NCBI RefSeq assembly: GCF_003992675.1
Contig: NZ_RZMZ01000004.1
Coordinates: 131,501 to 195,500, forward strand
From: Flagellimonas marinaquae
GTDB taxonomy: Bacteria; Bacteroidota; Bacteroidia; Flavobacteriales; Flavobacteriaceae
Length of the DNA stretch: 64,000 nucleotides
Reading direction: 5' to 3'
Positions 8,452 to 17,611 of the stretch are shown here, in pieces (position 1 is the first letter of the stretch; the number at the start of each line of letters is the position of its first letter). A model generated the notes under the pieces. It searched no databases and had not been told where the DNA came from. It saw only the letters and a list, made by a program, of their open reading frames with translations. The position numbers were made by a program, and so were the translations under genes.

Positions 8452-10737
8452 ATGAAAACACTTAACACAATACTTCTCTTATTCTTAACTTCAATTACAT
8501 TCGCCCAAGTTGGGACAAATGGTGAAGATAGAAAAGAAGAAGGTCGAAACATAAAAGAATATAACCTTACTATCGAAGAAAATGAAATAACCCTTGCAGG
8601 TGTAACCGCAAACGGAATGACAATTAATGGTGGCATTCCAGGTCCTACATTAGAATTTAATGAAGGTGACCTTGCCATTATTAACGTAACCAATAAAATG
8701 GATGAAGAAACCTCTGTACATTGGCACGGTTTAATACTTCCTAATTTTTATGATGGTGTGCCTTATTTAACTACGCCACCTATAAAACCAAATACTACAT
8801 TTCAATATAGAATACCTATAAACCAATCTGGTACATATTGGTATCATTCCCATACGATGTTACAAGAGCAAAAAGGAGTTTATGGCTCAATCGTCATTCA
8901 TCCTAAAGAAAAGACTTTGGACTACGACAAAGATTTGGTTGTAGTGTTATCTGACTGGACCAACGAAAAACCAATGAATGTGTTGCGAAACCTTAAACGA
9001 GGAAACGAATGGTATCAGGTTAAAAAAGGGACAGCAGTACCATTAAGTAGAGTGATTAAAGAAGGTGCACTGGGAGCACAATTTAATTTTTGGCGTGATA
9101 GAATGGAAGGTGCAGATATTGCAGACATCTACTATCCTGCGTTCTTGTCCAATGGTAAAAAACTTGCAGAATATCCAGAGTTTAAAACAGGTGAAAAAGT
9201 ACGACTACGTTTTATCAATGCATCTGCTTCATCTTATTATTGGGTGGATTTTGGTGGTGGTAACCCGATGATAGTTGCGAGTGATGGTGTGGATGTAACA
9301 CCAGAATATAAAAACCGATTTCTTTTTGCAATTGCCGAAACCTATGATGTCATTGTAACCATTCCAGAAGGCACTTTAGAAATTACTGCCACAGCGCAAG
9401 ATGGTTCTGGTAGTACATCCATTCACTTGGGTAGCGGAAAATTGTATCCAGCAACTGTAATAGACAGACCAGATAAAGTGGCTATGATGAAGCAAATGGC
9501 AAAAATGGATATGAAGATGGGTGCACCTGCTTTAGTGGGAAATAAAAATAGAAATACACCCGAAGCCCTAATGCAGAAATATGGAATGAAGATGAATATG
9601 GATATGAAAGACGGACAGATGAAGATGGAGAATGAAATGAATATGGAAATGAAAAAGGATGCGACGCCAATGAATCATAAGATGTCTACGATGCAAAAGG
9701 ACACCGCTTCATTTAATTATGATACACGTAAAACTTATTTCAATTATGATTTTTTAAAGGCAAAGGAAAACACCACTTTTAAGACTGATGTGCCAGTAAA
9801 TGAAATTTTACTGAATCTAACAGGTAATATGCAGCGCTATGTTTGGAGTATGAATGGCGTACCACTTTCGGAAACAGACAAAATTAAAATTAAAAGTGAT
9901 GAGGTTACAAGGATTACCTTAAATAATCTGACAATGATGCACCACCCAATGCACTTGCACGGTCATTATTTTAGGGTGATTAATGAAAATGGAGAGCGTT
10001 CACCATTAAAGCACACGGTTAACGTACCACCAATGCAAAAAGTGGTCATCGAATTTTATAACGAAGAATATGGTGATTGGTTCTTTCATTGTCACGTACT
10101 ATATCATATGATGGGTGGTATGGCAAGAGTATTTAGCTATGATACACCACGAGATGAAAGGATGAAACCTTATCCAGTACAAAACCTAATTGACGAGACA
10201 GACCATTACTATTCGTGGGGAATGCTTCGTGGAGGTTCAAACTTTAATGAACTTTTATTGATGTCGAGCAACATCCGCAACGAATTTGGACTACGTGCCG
10301 AGTTTGATTATAACCAAAATGCCGAGATAGAAGTGAATTATAATAGATATCTCAATGATTGGGTACGCGTGTACGCAGGCGTAAATACTGAAACTTCAAC
10401 ACCAGATTCTTATGATACATTCAATACTGTGGGATTGGTTGGAGTTAAATATTTCACGCCTTATAGGTTTAATGTGGATGTGAGTATTGACCATCAACTT
10501 CGCCCAAGAATACGTCTGGACAGGGAGTTGTTGATTTTTCCAAGAATTTTCTTGGAAGGTGAATATGAGTACAGAGCAGATTTTGGATGGGTCAATGAGT
10601 TAGAAAATAACAAATCTTATGAAGGTGAAACTCAATGGTTAATTGGAGCTTCATATATCTTATCCCGCAACTTTTCAATACAAGGAAATTATAATAACAG
10701 ATATGGCTGGGGTGGCGGTCTTTTAGCCCGATTTTAA
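8452..10737 (+). CDS. Multicopper oxidase (CopA-like) with fused C-terminal CopB-like beta-barrel
   Basis: 761 residues with signal peptide (1-18). The cupredoxin copper ligands are all present: HWHG near 93, WYHSH near 129, HHPMHLHGH near 503, and HCHVLYHMMGGM near 547 with the axial Met. A Met-rich stretch (about 345-412, MKMNMDMKDGQMKMENEM and similar) is typical of copper-handling oxidases. From about 590 the protein changes to amphipathic beta strands (MLRGGSNFNELLLMSSN onward) and ends in ...LLARF, as outer-membrane barrels do and as CopB does. Family knowledge: CopA/PcoA-type enzymes oxidise periplasmic Cu(I). The fusion would tether the oxidase at the outer membrane; this is inference. 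It sits 3 nt after tolC. Confidence 0.88.
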   Translation: MKTLNTILLLFLTSITFAQVGTNGEDRKEEGRNIKEYNLTIEENEITLAGVTANGMTINGGIPGPTLEFNEGDLAIINVTNKMDEETSVHWHGLILPNFYDGVPYLTTPPIKPNTTFQYRIPINQSGTYWYHSHTMLQEQKGVYGSIVIHPKEKTLDYDKDLVVVLSDWTNEKPMNVLRNLKRGNEWYQVKKGTAVPLSRVIKEGALGAQFNFWRDRMEGADIADIYYPAFLSNGKKLAEYPEFKTGEKVRLRFINASASSYYWVDFGGGNPMIVASDGVDVTPEYKNRFLFAIAETYDVIVTIPEGTLEITATAQDGSGSTSIHLGSGKLYPATVIDRPDKVAMMKQMAKMDMKMGAPALVGNKNRNTPEALMQKYGMKMNMDMKDGQMKMENEMNMEMKKDATPMNHKMSTMQKDTASFNYDTRKTYFNYDFLKAKENTTFKTDVPVNEILLNLTGNMQRYVWSMNGVPLSETDKIKIKSDEVTRITLNNLTMMHHPMHLHGHYFRVINENGERSPLKHTVNVPPMQKVVIEFYNEEYGDWFFHCHVLYHMMGGMARVFSYDTPRDERMKPYPVQNLIDETDHYYSWGMLRGGSNFNELLLMSSNIRNEFGLRAEFDYNQNAEIEVNYNRYLNDWVRVYAGVNTETSTPDSYDTFNTVGLVGVKYFTPYRFNVDVSIDHQLRPRIRLDRELLIFPRIFLEGEYEYRADFGWVNELENNKSYEGETQWLIGASYILSRNFSIQGNYNNRYGWGGGLLARF

Positions 10738-10771
10738 AAAAAACGATTAATAACTTTTAAACAAACAAAAA

Positions 10772-11395
10772 ATGAGCAAATTAAAATTAGTATTAGGAGT
10801 GGTTGCAATAGCATTTGTAACCTTAACAGTAGTGTCTTGTAAAGATGCTAAAACAGAAAGCAGTACCAATTCTGAAACGAGTACTGAGGAAGACCATTCA
10901 AAAATGAACCACGATAATTCCGATGGGCATCATGATAGCGAGAAAAAGGAAATGGCAATGAACGGAGATGGGAATGCACAAGCGGTTCTTAATGACTATT
11001 TCAGTCTTAAAGATGCCCTCGTAGGCGATGATAATGATAAAGCAAAGGAAATGGGAGGCACATTGGTTAAATCTCTTAAATCTTTTGATGCATCAAAATA
11101 TTCTGAAAGTGAAAAATCAGAATTGAATGACATTATCGAAGATGCTACGGAACACGCAGAGCATATTTCAGAAAGTGACATCAAACATCAGCGTGAGCAT
11201 TTCAAAGTATTGAGTAAAGATGTTACAGATATGGTTGCCATTACGGGAACAGGGATGAAGCTTTATGAGCAATTCTGCCCAATGTATGATAACAATAAAG
11301 GTGGTGCTTGGCTTAGTATGAACGAAGAAATTAGAAACCCCTATTTCGGTGATAAAATGTTGAAATGCGGTAAAGTACAGCGAGAAATCAACTAA
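10772..11395 (+). CDS. DUF3347 domain lipoprotein
   Basis: 207 residues. A lipoprotein signal ends at VVSCKD (Cys23), then comes a His/Asp/Ser-rich linker ([16 protein letters not shown]) that could bind metal. The DUF3347 domain (about 68-205) has the conserved end [19 protein letters not shown] and [16 protein letters not shown]. The same domain is the C-terminus of the CusB adaptor at 17612, whose matching end reads CPMANNNKGAVWLSMEEE. Family knowledge: DUF3347 accompanies copper pumps in Bacteroidetes; its function is unproven, with metal binding by Cys, His and Met residues suspected. Probable periplasmic location, anchored by lipid. Confidence 0.85.
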   Translation: MSKLKLVLGVVAIAFVTLTVVSCKDAKTESSTNSETSTEEDHSKMNHDNSDGHHDSEKKEMAMNGDGNAQAVLNDYFSLKDALVGDDNDKAKEMGGTLVKSLKSFDASKYSESEKSELNDIIEDATEHAEHISESDIKHQREHFKVLSKDVTDMVAITGTGMKLYEQFCPMYDNNKGGAWLSMNEEIRNPYFGDKMLKCGKVQREIN

Positions 11396-11851
11396 TTGAA
11401 GTTTTTAAAAATCATAGCGTGGCTTGCCCTTGTGGCATTGGTAGTGATTCAGTTCTTTCCAATAATCCTGAACGAGAGCGATTATGTACCGCAAAGTGAT
11501 TTTATGGTCGAAAATCAAGTGCCTGCAACGATAAAAAATCGGTTGCAGGTTTCTTGCTACGATTGCCACAGTAATAATACAGATTATCCGTGGTATAGTA
11601 AGATACAGCCTGCGGCTTGGTTTCTGGAAGATCACATACAAGAAGGTAAGGACGAACTTAATTTTAATGAATGGGCAACATATTCAGACCGGCGAAAGAA
11701 TAGTAAACTTCGGTCTATCATAAGCCAAATCGAAGAAGATAAAATGCCCTTGGATTCTTATACACTCATTCATAAAGATGCAATTCTTTCAGATGAAGAT
11801 AAGAGGATGATAATAGATTATATGACAGCGTTAAAAGACAGTTTGGAATAA
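11396..11851 (+). CDS. Haem-binding domain protein (single CxxCH, membrane anchored)
   Basis: 151 residues from a TTG start placed directly after the preceding TAA. No ATG gives a better start. One N-terminal membrane segment (about 4-24) is followed by the CYDCH motif (about 54-58), a c-type haem attachment site, and a helical domain with the NNTDYPWYSKIQP motif typical of the Bacteroidetes haem-binding domain family. It is likely periplasmic, anchored to the inner membrane. It may pass electrons or sense redox during copper detoxification next to the multicopper oxidase; that link is inference from position only. Confidence 0.82.
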   Translation: MKFLKIIAWLALVALVVIQFFPIILNESDYVPQSDFMVENQVPATIKNRLQVSCYDCHSNNTDYPWYSKIQPAAWFLEDHIQEGKDELNFNEWATYSDRRKNSKLRSIISQIEEDKMPLDSYTLIHKDAILSDEDKRMIIDYMTALKDSLE

Positions 11852-11854
11852 AGT

Positions 11855-11912
11855 CCTGATATGGGAAGGGAAAGTTGATGGTTGGTTAGTTAGTAGCCCT
11901 TCCCTTGTCAGG
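11855..11912. repeat. Long inverted repeat after the haem-binding gene
   Basis: CCTGATATGGGAAGGG (11855-11870) pairs with CCCTTCCCTTGTCAGG (11897-11912) over 16 positions with few mismatches around a 26-nt loop. No T-run follows. It probably separates two transcripts or stabilises the upstream mRNA. Confidence 0.5.
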
Positions 11913-11985
11913 CACAATAAAAAATATTAGAAAGATGAATAATGATATAAATGAATTTGAGTAAAAATTCTTAAAAATAAACAGG

Positions 11986-12462
11986 ATGAATGCACTTAGA
12001 AAAACTACAATATTCGCATTAATTATAATAGCAACAAGCCAAGTGTTCGGACAAGATACAAACACAGAAAAGCAAGCCGTGCTTAAAGTAATGAAAACCT
12101 ACAAAGATGCGCTACAAAACTTGACAACCGAAGGTACTTTTGACTTATTTACAGAAGATTCCGAGGTTTTTGAATCTGGTGGTGTTGAAGGCACCTATGC
12201 CCACTATATAGAACATCATTTGGGTCCAGAATTGGGGCATTTCAAGAAGTTTGAATTTTCAGATTATGAAATTGATGCAGAAGTAGATTTGCCCTATGCG
12301 TTTACTACCGAAACTTATGTCTACACCATAGTTCTCAATCCCGATGATAAAGCCAATACTCGAACCATAAAGAAAAAAGGGGTGGCGACTTCTATCCTTA
12401 AGAAGATAGATGAAAAATGGCAGATAGTAAAAACACATTCATCATCAAGAAATGTTAAATAA
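11986..12462 (+). CDS. SnoaL/NTF2-like secreted protein
   Basis: 158 residues with a signal peptide ending near SQVFGQ (about 22). The rest (about 28-155) has the layout of the cone-shaped NTF2/DUF4440 fold: helix KQAVLKVMKTYKDALQNL, strand TFDLFTEDSEVFESGG, and a C-terminal sheet ending WQIVKTHSSSR. Such proteins have varied roles and no catalytic motif is clear. It lies 18 nt before copA and so is probably co-transcribed with it. A periplasmic accessory role in copper handling is inferred from position only. Confidence 0.75.
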   Translation: MNALRKTTIFALIIIATSQVFGQDTNTEKQAVLKVMKTYKDALQNLTTEGTFDLFTEDSEVFESGGVEGTYAHYIEHHLGPELGHFKKFEFSDYEIDAEVDLPYAFTTETYVYTIVLNPDDKANTRTIKKKGVATSILKKIDEKWQIVKTHSSSRNVK

Positions 12463-12480
12463 TTTTTAGCCAATCATAAA

Positions 12481-14982
12481 ATGAAACACACCTACCACAT
12501 ACACGGAATGACCTGCAATGGTTGTCGAAGTCACGTAGAGGAAACGCTGTCTAAAGTGGATGGTGTTTCAAAAGTAACAGTTGATTTAGAAAAAGCCGAA
12601 GCGACCATAGAAATGGAATCCCATATTCCAATAGAGAAATTTCAAGAGGCGCTTAAAGCCGATGGTGGGCAATACAGTATCCATCAAAATGGCGAACATC
12701 AGCATACCCACGATAAGAAGAAAGTTGAGAAACCCAAAGGTCAAGGAACGGGAACATTTTACTGTCCGATGCATTGCGAGGGCGACAAGACTTACGACAA
12801 ACCAGGCGACTGTCCTGTTTGCGGAATGGATTTGGTTGAAGAAGTTAACCTAACGGCTACTTCCGACACCCAATATACCTGTCCGATGCATCCCGAAATT
12901 ATTAAGGATGAACCGGGAAGCTGTCCAATTTGTGGGATGGATTTAGTGCCTATGGAACCCGATTTATCCGCAGAGGAAAAGACCTATAAAAAACTTCTTA
13001 AAAAGTTCTGGATAGCGGTCGCTTTCACATTGCCCATTTTTATCATTGCAATGTCCGAAATGCTGCCCAACAACCCCTTATATGATGTTTTAGAATTAAA
13101 ATATTGGAACTGGATTCAATTTGCGCTTTCTATTCCTGTGGTATTCTACGCTACTTGGATGTTCTTTGAACGTGCCTACCGCAGTATAAAGACTTGGAAC
13201 TTAAATATGTTTACGCTTATCGGTATCGGTGCTGGCGTTGCTTGGCTCTTCAGCGTGTTCGGGATGCTCGTACCCGATTTTTTCCCTGACCAATTCAAGA
13301 CCGAAGCCGGTACGGTTCACGTCTATTTTGAGGCTGCTACGGTGATTCTAACTTTGGTTCTACTTGGTCAAGTCCTCGAAGCTCGTGCGCATAGCAAGAC
13401 CAATTCCGCAGTCAAGGAACTTTTAAAATTGGCACCTAACAAGGCTATAAAGGTAGTTGATGGGGAAGAACAGGAAGTGGCCATCGATGAAATTGAATTG
13501 GGCGATATCCTACGTGTGAAGCCGGGCGATAAGATTCCTGTGGATGGCGTTATTACCGAAGGCGAAACTTCCATCGATGAATCGATGATTACAGGCGAAC
13601 CCATTCCTGTAAACAAATCAGTAGATGATAAAGTAAGTAGCGGAACTATCAACGGCAATCAGTCCTTCTTGATGAAAGCTGAAAAGGTTGGGTCTGACAC
13701 CCTGTTATCACAGATTATACAGATGGTCAATGATGCCAGTCGAAGCCGTGCACCCATCCAAAAGTTGGCCGATACCGTTTCGGGATATTTCGTGCCAATC
13801 GTGGTCATCATCGCTGCTGTGACATTCGGCGTTTGGGCGATTTGGGGCCCAGAGCCAGCCTATGTTTATGCTTTGGTCAATGCGATTGCCGTATTAATTA
13901 TCGCCTGTCCGTGTGCTTTGGGGCTTGCGACACCTATGTCCGTAATGGTCGGTGTTGGTAAAGGCGCACAAAATGGGGTGCTTATCAAGAATGCTGAAGC
14001 CCTTGAGAAAATGGATAAGGTAGATACTCTCATTGTCGATAAGACCGGAACGATAACCGAAGGAAAACCTACAGTTGAGAAAGTGGGTTCTTTTGAGAAG
14101 GGTTTTACCGAAACCGAAGTACTACAATACATTGTTTCCTTGAACAGCCAAAGTGAACATCCGCTGGCGGAAGCCACCGTAAAATATGGAAAAGAACAAA
14201 ACGCAGAGTTTTTAAAAGCAGATGGATTTAACGCAGTTACTGGAAAAGGCGTTGAAGGTAAAGTGAACAATAAAAAAGTAGCCTTGGGTAATGCTAAAAT
14301 GATGGAACAGGGCAATGCCACACTTACCGAAGCTATGGAAAACGAGGCACAATCCTACCAAAAACAAGGGAAAACGGTTTCCTATCTCGCTGTAGAAGGT
14401 CAAGTTGTAGGCTACGTGGTCATAGGTGATAAAATCAAGGAAACGAGTGCAAAAGCTATCAAGGATTTGCAGAATAAGGGAATTGCGGTCATTATGCTTA
14501 CTGGTGATAATCACGATACAGCCAAAGCTGTCGCAGATGAACTTAACCTTGCCGATTTTCAAGCAAGTATGCTACCGGAAAACAAATTACAAGAAGTCGA
14601 GAAATTACAAGGACAGGGTAAAGTGGTTGCAATGGCAGGCGACGGAATAAACGATGCACCTGCACTCGCTAAAAGTGATGTAGGTATCGCAATGGGAACA
14701 GGAACGGACGTTGCCATTGAAAGTGCAGCCATTTCCTTGGTGAAAGGCGATTTACACGGTATCGTAAAGGCAAGAAACCTAAGTGATGCAGTAATGCGCA
14801 ATATCAAACAAAACCTCTTTTTTGCAATGATTTATAACACGCTGGGTATCCCTATTGCAGCAGGACTACTGTACCCGTTTTTCGGAATACTCTTATCGCC
14901 AATGATTGCGGCCTTGGCAATGAGCTTTAGTTCGGTTTCGGTAATTGCCAACTCATTACGTCTAAAAAGTAAAAACATATAA
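12481..14982 (+). CDS. copA: Cu(I)-exporting P1B-type ATPase with HMA and two Cys-rich metal-binding domains
   Basis: 833 residues. The N-terminal HMA domain has MTCNGC (C12, C15). Two small heavy-metal-binding domains follow, near 92-118 (YCPMH...CPVCGMD) and 132-158 (YTCPMHPE...CPICGMD). Then come eight membrane helices with TGEP in the actuator, the CPC ion site (near 473-480, ACPCALGL), DKTGT phosphorylation site (about 519), HP motif (SEHPLAEA) and the hinge GDGIND. TM7 IYNTLGIP and TM8 MSFSSVS match the Cu(I) subclass P1B-1. Role: ATP-driven export of Cu(I) from cytosol to periplasm, where the oxidase and Cus pump act. Confidence 0.95.
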   Translation: MKHTYHIHGMTCNGCRSHVEETLSKVDGVSKVTVDLEKAEATIEMESHIPIEKFQEALKADGGQYSIHQNGEHQHTHDKKKVEKPKGQGTGTFYCPMHCEGDKTYDKPGDCPVCGMDLVEEVNLTATSDTQYTCPMHPEIIKDEPGSCPICGMDLVPMEPDLSAEEKTYKKLLKKFWIAVAFTLPIFIIAMSEMLPNNPLYDVLELKYWNWIQFALSIPVVFYATWMFFERAYRSIKTWNLNMFTLIGIGAGVAWLFSVFGMLVPDFFPDQFKTEAGTVHVYFEAATVILTLVLLGQVLEARAHSKTNSAVKELLKLAPNKAIKVVDGEEQEVAIDEIELGDILRVKPGDKIPVDGVITEGETSIDESMITGEPIPVNKSVDDKVSSGTINGNQSFLMKAEKVGSDTLLSQIIQMVNDASRSRAPIQKLADTVSGYFVPIVVIIAAVTFGVWAIWGPEPAYVYALVNAIAVLIIACPCALGLATPMSVMVGVGKGAQNGVLIKNAEALEKMDKVDTLIVDKTGTITEGKPTVEKVGSFEKGFTETEVLQYIVSLNSQSEHPLAEATVKYGKEQNAEFLKADGFNAVTGKGVEGKVNNKKVALGNAKMMEQGNATLTEAMENEAQSYQKQGKTVSYLAVEGQVVGYVVIGDKIKETSAKAIKDLQNKGIAVIMLTGDNHDTAKAVADELNLADFQASMLPENKLQEVEKLQGQGKVVAMAGDGINDAPALAKSDVGIAMGTGTDVAIESAAISLVKGDLHGIVKARNLSDAVMRNIKQNLFFAMIYNTLGIPIAAGLLYPFFGILLSPMIAALAMSFSSVSVIANSLRLKSKNI

Positions 14983-15001
14983 TCCAACTAATTGAATACT
15001 T

Positions 15002-15586
15002 ATGAAATATAAAATTTTGATAATCCTATTGGTAGTTGTTGTCATCGGTTGTAAAAACGAAGAAAAGAACAATCCCAAAATAGAGACAGAACACGATCAT
15101 ACCCAGAGTGAACCTAAATCTGAGAACAAAAAAACCCTAAGTCCACATACATCGGCAATGGCGATGATAGGTGATGCTCATATCCATATAGATTATTCGT
15201 CGCCAGGCGTAAGGGATAGAATTATTTTCGGTGGACTGTTGGCGTACGACCAAGTCTGGCAGGCTGGTGCCCATATGGCTACTTGGTTGGAAACAAATAA
15301 GGATTTAGAAATTGACGGCAAGGTATTGAAAGCCGGGAAATATGGATTTTTTGTAATTCCGAATGAAGAAGAATGGACTGTCATTTTCAACAGGAATTGG
15401 AACCAACACGGTAAGGACGACTATACTGAAAATGATGATGTATTACGATTTAAAGTAACACCTAAAATTTCCGAAAAAATCAAGGAACATTTAGAGTATA
15501 AAGTAAACAAAACAACAGAGACTTCAGGAAAAATCTCAATGGGTTGGGAAAAAGTCACGATTGGATTTCCTTTTGAAATAAAGTAA
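15002..15586 (+). CDS. DUF2911 lipoprotein
   Basis: 194 residues. The lipoprotein signal ends at VVIGCKN (about 17). A His/Glu-rich linker is followed by a DUF2911 domain (about 45-190) with the typical IDYSSPGVRDRIIFGGLL-type opening (split IDYSSPGVR, DRIIFGGLL) and GKYGFFVIPNEEEWTVIFN core. The function of the family is unknown; it is a small beta-sandwich secreted protein. It stands 19 nt after copA and 1 nt before the PepSY gene, so it belongs to the copper transcript. Confidence 0.82.
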   Translation: MKYKILIILLVVVVIGCKNEEKNNPKIETEHDHTQSEPKSENKKTLSPHTSAMAMIGDAHIHIDYSSPGVRDRIIFGGLLAYDQVWQAGAHMATWLETNKDLEIDGKVLKAGKYGFFVIPNEEEWTVIFNRNWNQHGKDDYTENDDVLRFKVTPKISEKIKEHLEYKVNKTTETSGKISMGWEKVTIGFPFEIK

Positions 15587-15587
15587 A

Positions 15588-16295
15588 ATGGTGAACAGAA
15601 AAACAGCGAAATGGATTAGAAAAGCACACCGCTATTTGGGTGTTTTTTTAGGTGTTCAGTTTTTGATGTGGACAATTAGCGGGATGTATTTCAGCTGGAC
15701 GGACATTGACGAGATACACGGCGACCATTTTAAGAAAGCGGCACCTGTGCAGACCTCTTTTGATAATTTGCTCGGCACATCCCAACTGGCCATAAAAGAA
15801 CCCGTCCAATCTTTGGAACTACTGGAAATAGCAAATGAACCTTACTATTGGATTAATGAAGCACGGCTTTATAATGCAAAAACGGGGCAAAGGAAAAATG
15901 GAATTTCTAAAAAAGAGGCACAACAAGTTGCAAGTAGGTATATGTTGAACGATTTGGAAATAGTACAAATTCAATTAGTCGATTCTGTAGGGCCACATCA
16001 CGAATATCGCGGTCGCCCACTTCCAGCTTATGAAATCTCGTATGAGACACCACAAAATTTAAAAGCCTATGTGGCGGTTGAAAATGGCGCTTTTCAAACG
16101 GTGAGACACAGGGATTGGCGCTGGTTTGATTTTCTTTGGATGACCCATACAATGGATTATCAGGGAAGGGATAATTTCAACACATTGTTGTTAAGGGCAT
16201 TTTCACTTTTGGGATTGATAACCGTCTTAAGCGGTTTCGTTTTATGGTATATCAGTTCCCCATCAATCAGAAAACTGAAAAAGAAAATTAAATAA
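15588..16295 (+). CDS. PepSY-domain membrane protein
   Basis: 235 residues with an N-terminal membrane helix (about 18-40, YLGVFLGVQFLMWTISGMYF), a periplasmic PepSY-like region (about 45-180) including WRWFDFLWMTHTMDY, and a C-terminal helix (about 198-222). PepSY-TM proteins of this layout occur beside iron and copper genes and may carry electrons or reduce metal; that is not shown here. It starts 1 nt after the DUF2911 stop and is followed by DUF305, a combination typical of copper loci. Confidence 0.82.
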   Translation: MVNRKTAKWIRKAHRYLGVFLGVQFLMWTISGMYFSWTDIDEIHGDHFKKAAPVQTSFDNLLGTSQLAIKEPVQSLELLEIANEPYYWINEARLYNAKTGQRKNGISKKEAQQVASRYMLNDLEIVQIQLVDSVGPHHEYRGRPLPAYEISYETPQNLKAYVAVENGAFQTVRHRDWRWFDFLWMTHTMDYQGRDNFNTLLLRAFSLLGLITVLSGFVLWYISSPSIRKLKKKIK

Positions 16296-16320
16296 TTGGT
16301 AACAAATAAAACCAAAAATT

Positions 16321-16809
16321 ATGGATGCAAACGAACACACAAATTCAGGAAAATCAAAAAATCATTACACACGTTTTGTAGCGATGCTCGCTTGCTCTTT
16401 TGTAGCAATGTATATTACAATGTATTTAAACACCTATGAATGGGACCATGTATGGTTCAGCCTTACGCGTTTCTATATGGTCTGTCTCGGTATCGCTGCC
16501 ATGGCCATTATAATGTTTGTAGCAATGCGCGGTATGTATCAAAACAAAAAAAAGAATATTGCCATAGTCTTGGGAAGTATCGTTCTCTTTGTAGGTGCAT
16601 TGGGACTGGTACGCGACCAAAAATCCACCGTGGGCGATGTACTTTGGATGAAAGCAATGATACCACACCATTCCATTGCAATTTTAACAAGTGAACGAGC
16701 AGATATTGAAGACCCTGAAGTCAAAAAATTGGCTGAAGAAATCATTAAAGCGCAACGTAGGGAAATTGCTGAAATGAAGGCGATGATTGAGCGTTTAGAA
16801 AACGAGTAA
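16321..16809 (+). CDS. DUF305 membrane protein
   Basis: 162 residues with three membrane segments (about 22-38, 45-65, 76-92) and a C-terminal DUF305 part: MKAMIPHHSIAILTSERA followed by amphipathic helix KKLAEEIIKAQRREIAEMKAM. The MIPHHSxAI motif is the family signature, with His and Met as candidate metal ligands. Family knowledge: DUF305 proteins occur in copper resistance loci; their activity is unknown. It lies between the PepSY gene and a CDF transporter in the same transcript. Confidence 0.85.
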   Translation: MDANEHTNSGKSKNHYTRFVAMLACSFVAMYITMYLNTYEWDHVWFSLTRFYMVCLGIAAMAIIMFVAMRGMYQNKKKNIAIVLGSIVLFVGALGLVRDQKSTVGDVLWMKAMIPHHSIAILTSERADIEDPEVKKLAEEIIKAQRREIAEMKAMIERLENE

Positions 16810-16815
16810 AACAAA

Positions 16816-17607
16816 GTGGATAAATCAATATTCAAAATAGTGAGAATGGATTGTCCTTCTGAGGAATCTATGATTCGGATGAAGTTGGATTCAGTTGGTC
16901 GAATTTCAAAATTGGATTTCGATATTCCCAACAGAAAACTTACGGTTTTCCATAATGGCAACTTGGAAGAAATTCAGGAAGCCATTGCAGACCTGAAGTT
17001 TAATGAAGAATTGATTTCCTCAGAACCAACCGATGAAGTAATTGCGGAAGAAGCAAGCAACCAGAGTAGGCTACTGTGGTCAGTTTTGATTATCAATTTT
17101 ATGTTTTTTGTCATTGAAATGACTACAGGATTGATTTCAAAATCAATGGGGCTTGTTGCAGACAGTCTGGATATGCTGGCAGATTCATTTGTATATGGTT
17201 TAAGTCTTTTTGCAGTAGGCGGTTCCCAACTACTTAAAAAAAGAATAGCGACCACTGCCGGTTATTTTCAGATACTTCTTGCGGTTATAGGAATTGTAGA
17301 AATAGTGAGAAGGTTTATAAATCCAACCGAAGTTCCGGATTTTAAAACAATGATTATAGTCTCAATATTGGCGCTATTGGCCAACGGGCTATGTCTATTT
17401 CTTCTTCAAAAATCTAAAAGTAAGGAAGCCCATATGCAGGCCAGTATGATTTTCACATCAAATGATGTTATCATTAACTCCGGGGTTATTGTTGCTGGGG
17501 TTTTGGTACTATGGACTGGCTCACGATTGCCTGATTTGATTGTAGGCGCAATCGTTTTTATAGTAGTTGTCCGTGGCGCTCTTAATATTTTGAAATTAGG
17601 AAAATAA
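16816..17607 (+). CDS. CDF-type cation transporter with N-terminal HMA-like domain (paralogue 1)
   Basis: 263 residues from a GTG start. Residues 1-70 have a ferredoxin-like fold pattern with RMDCPSEESMIRMKL, a degenerate HMA domain that keeps a single Cys rather than CxxC. The transporter part (about 85-262) has LVADSLDMLADS, the CDF metal-site motif (HxxxD replaced by DxxxD), six predicted helices and a second site FTSNDVIINSG. Family knowledge: proton-coupled export of divalent cations. It is closely related to the gene at 26575, over its whole length. It is the last transporter before the CusB adaptor. Confidence 0.85.
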   Translation: MDKSIFKIVRMDCPSEESMIRMKLDSVGRISKLDFDIPNRKLTVFHNGNLEEIQEAIADLKFNEELISSEPTDEVIAEEASNQSRLLWSVLIINFMFFVIEMTTGLISKSMGLVADSLDMLADSFVYGLSLFAVGGSQLLKKRIATTAGYFQILLAVIGIVEIVRRFINPTEVPDFKTMIIVSILALLANGLCLFLLQKSKSKEAHMQASMIFTSNDVIINSGVIVAGVLVLWTGSRLPDLIVGAIVFIVVVRGALNILKLGK

Positions 17608-17611
17608 AATT

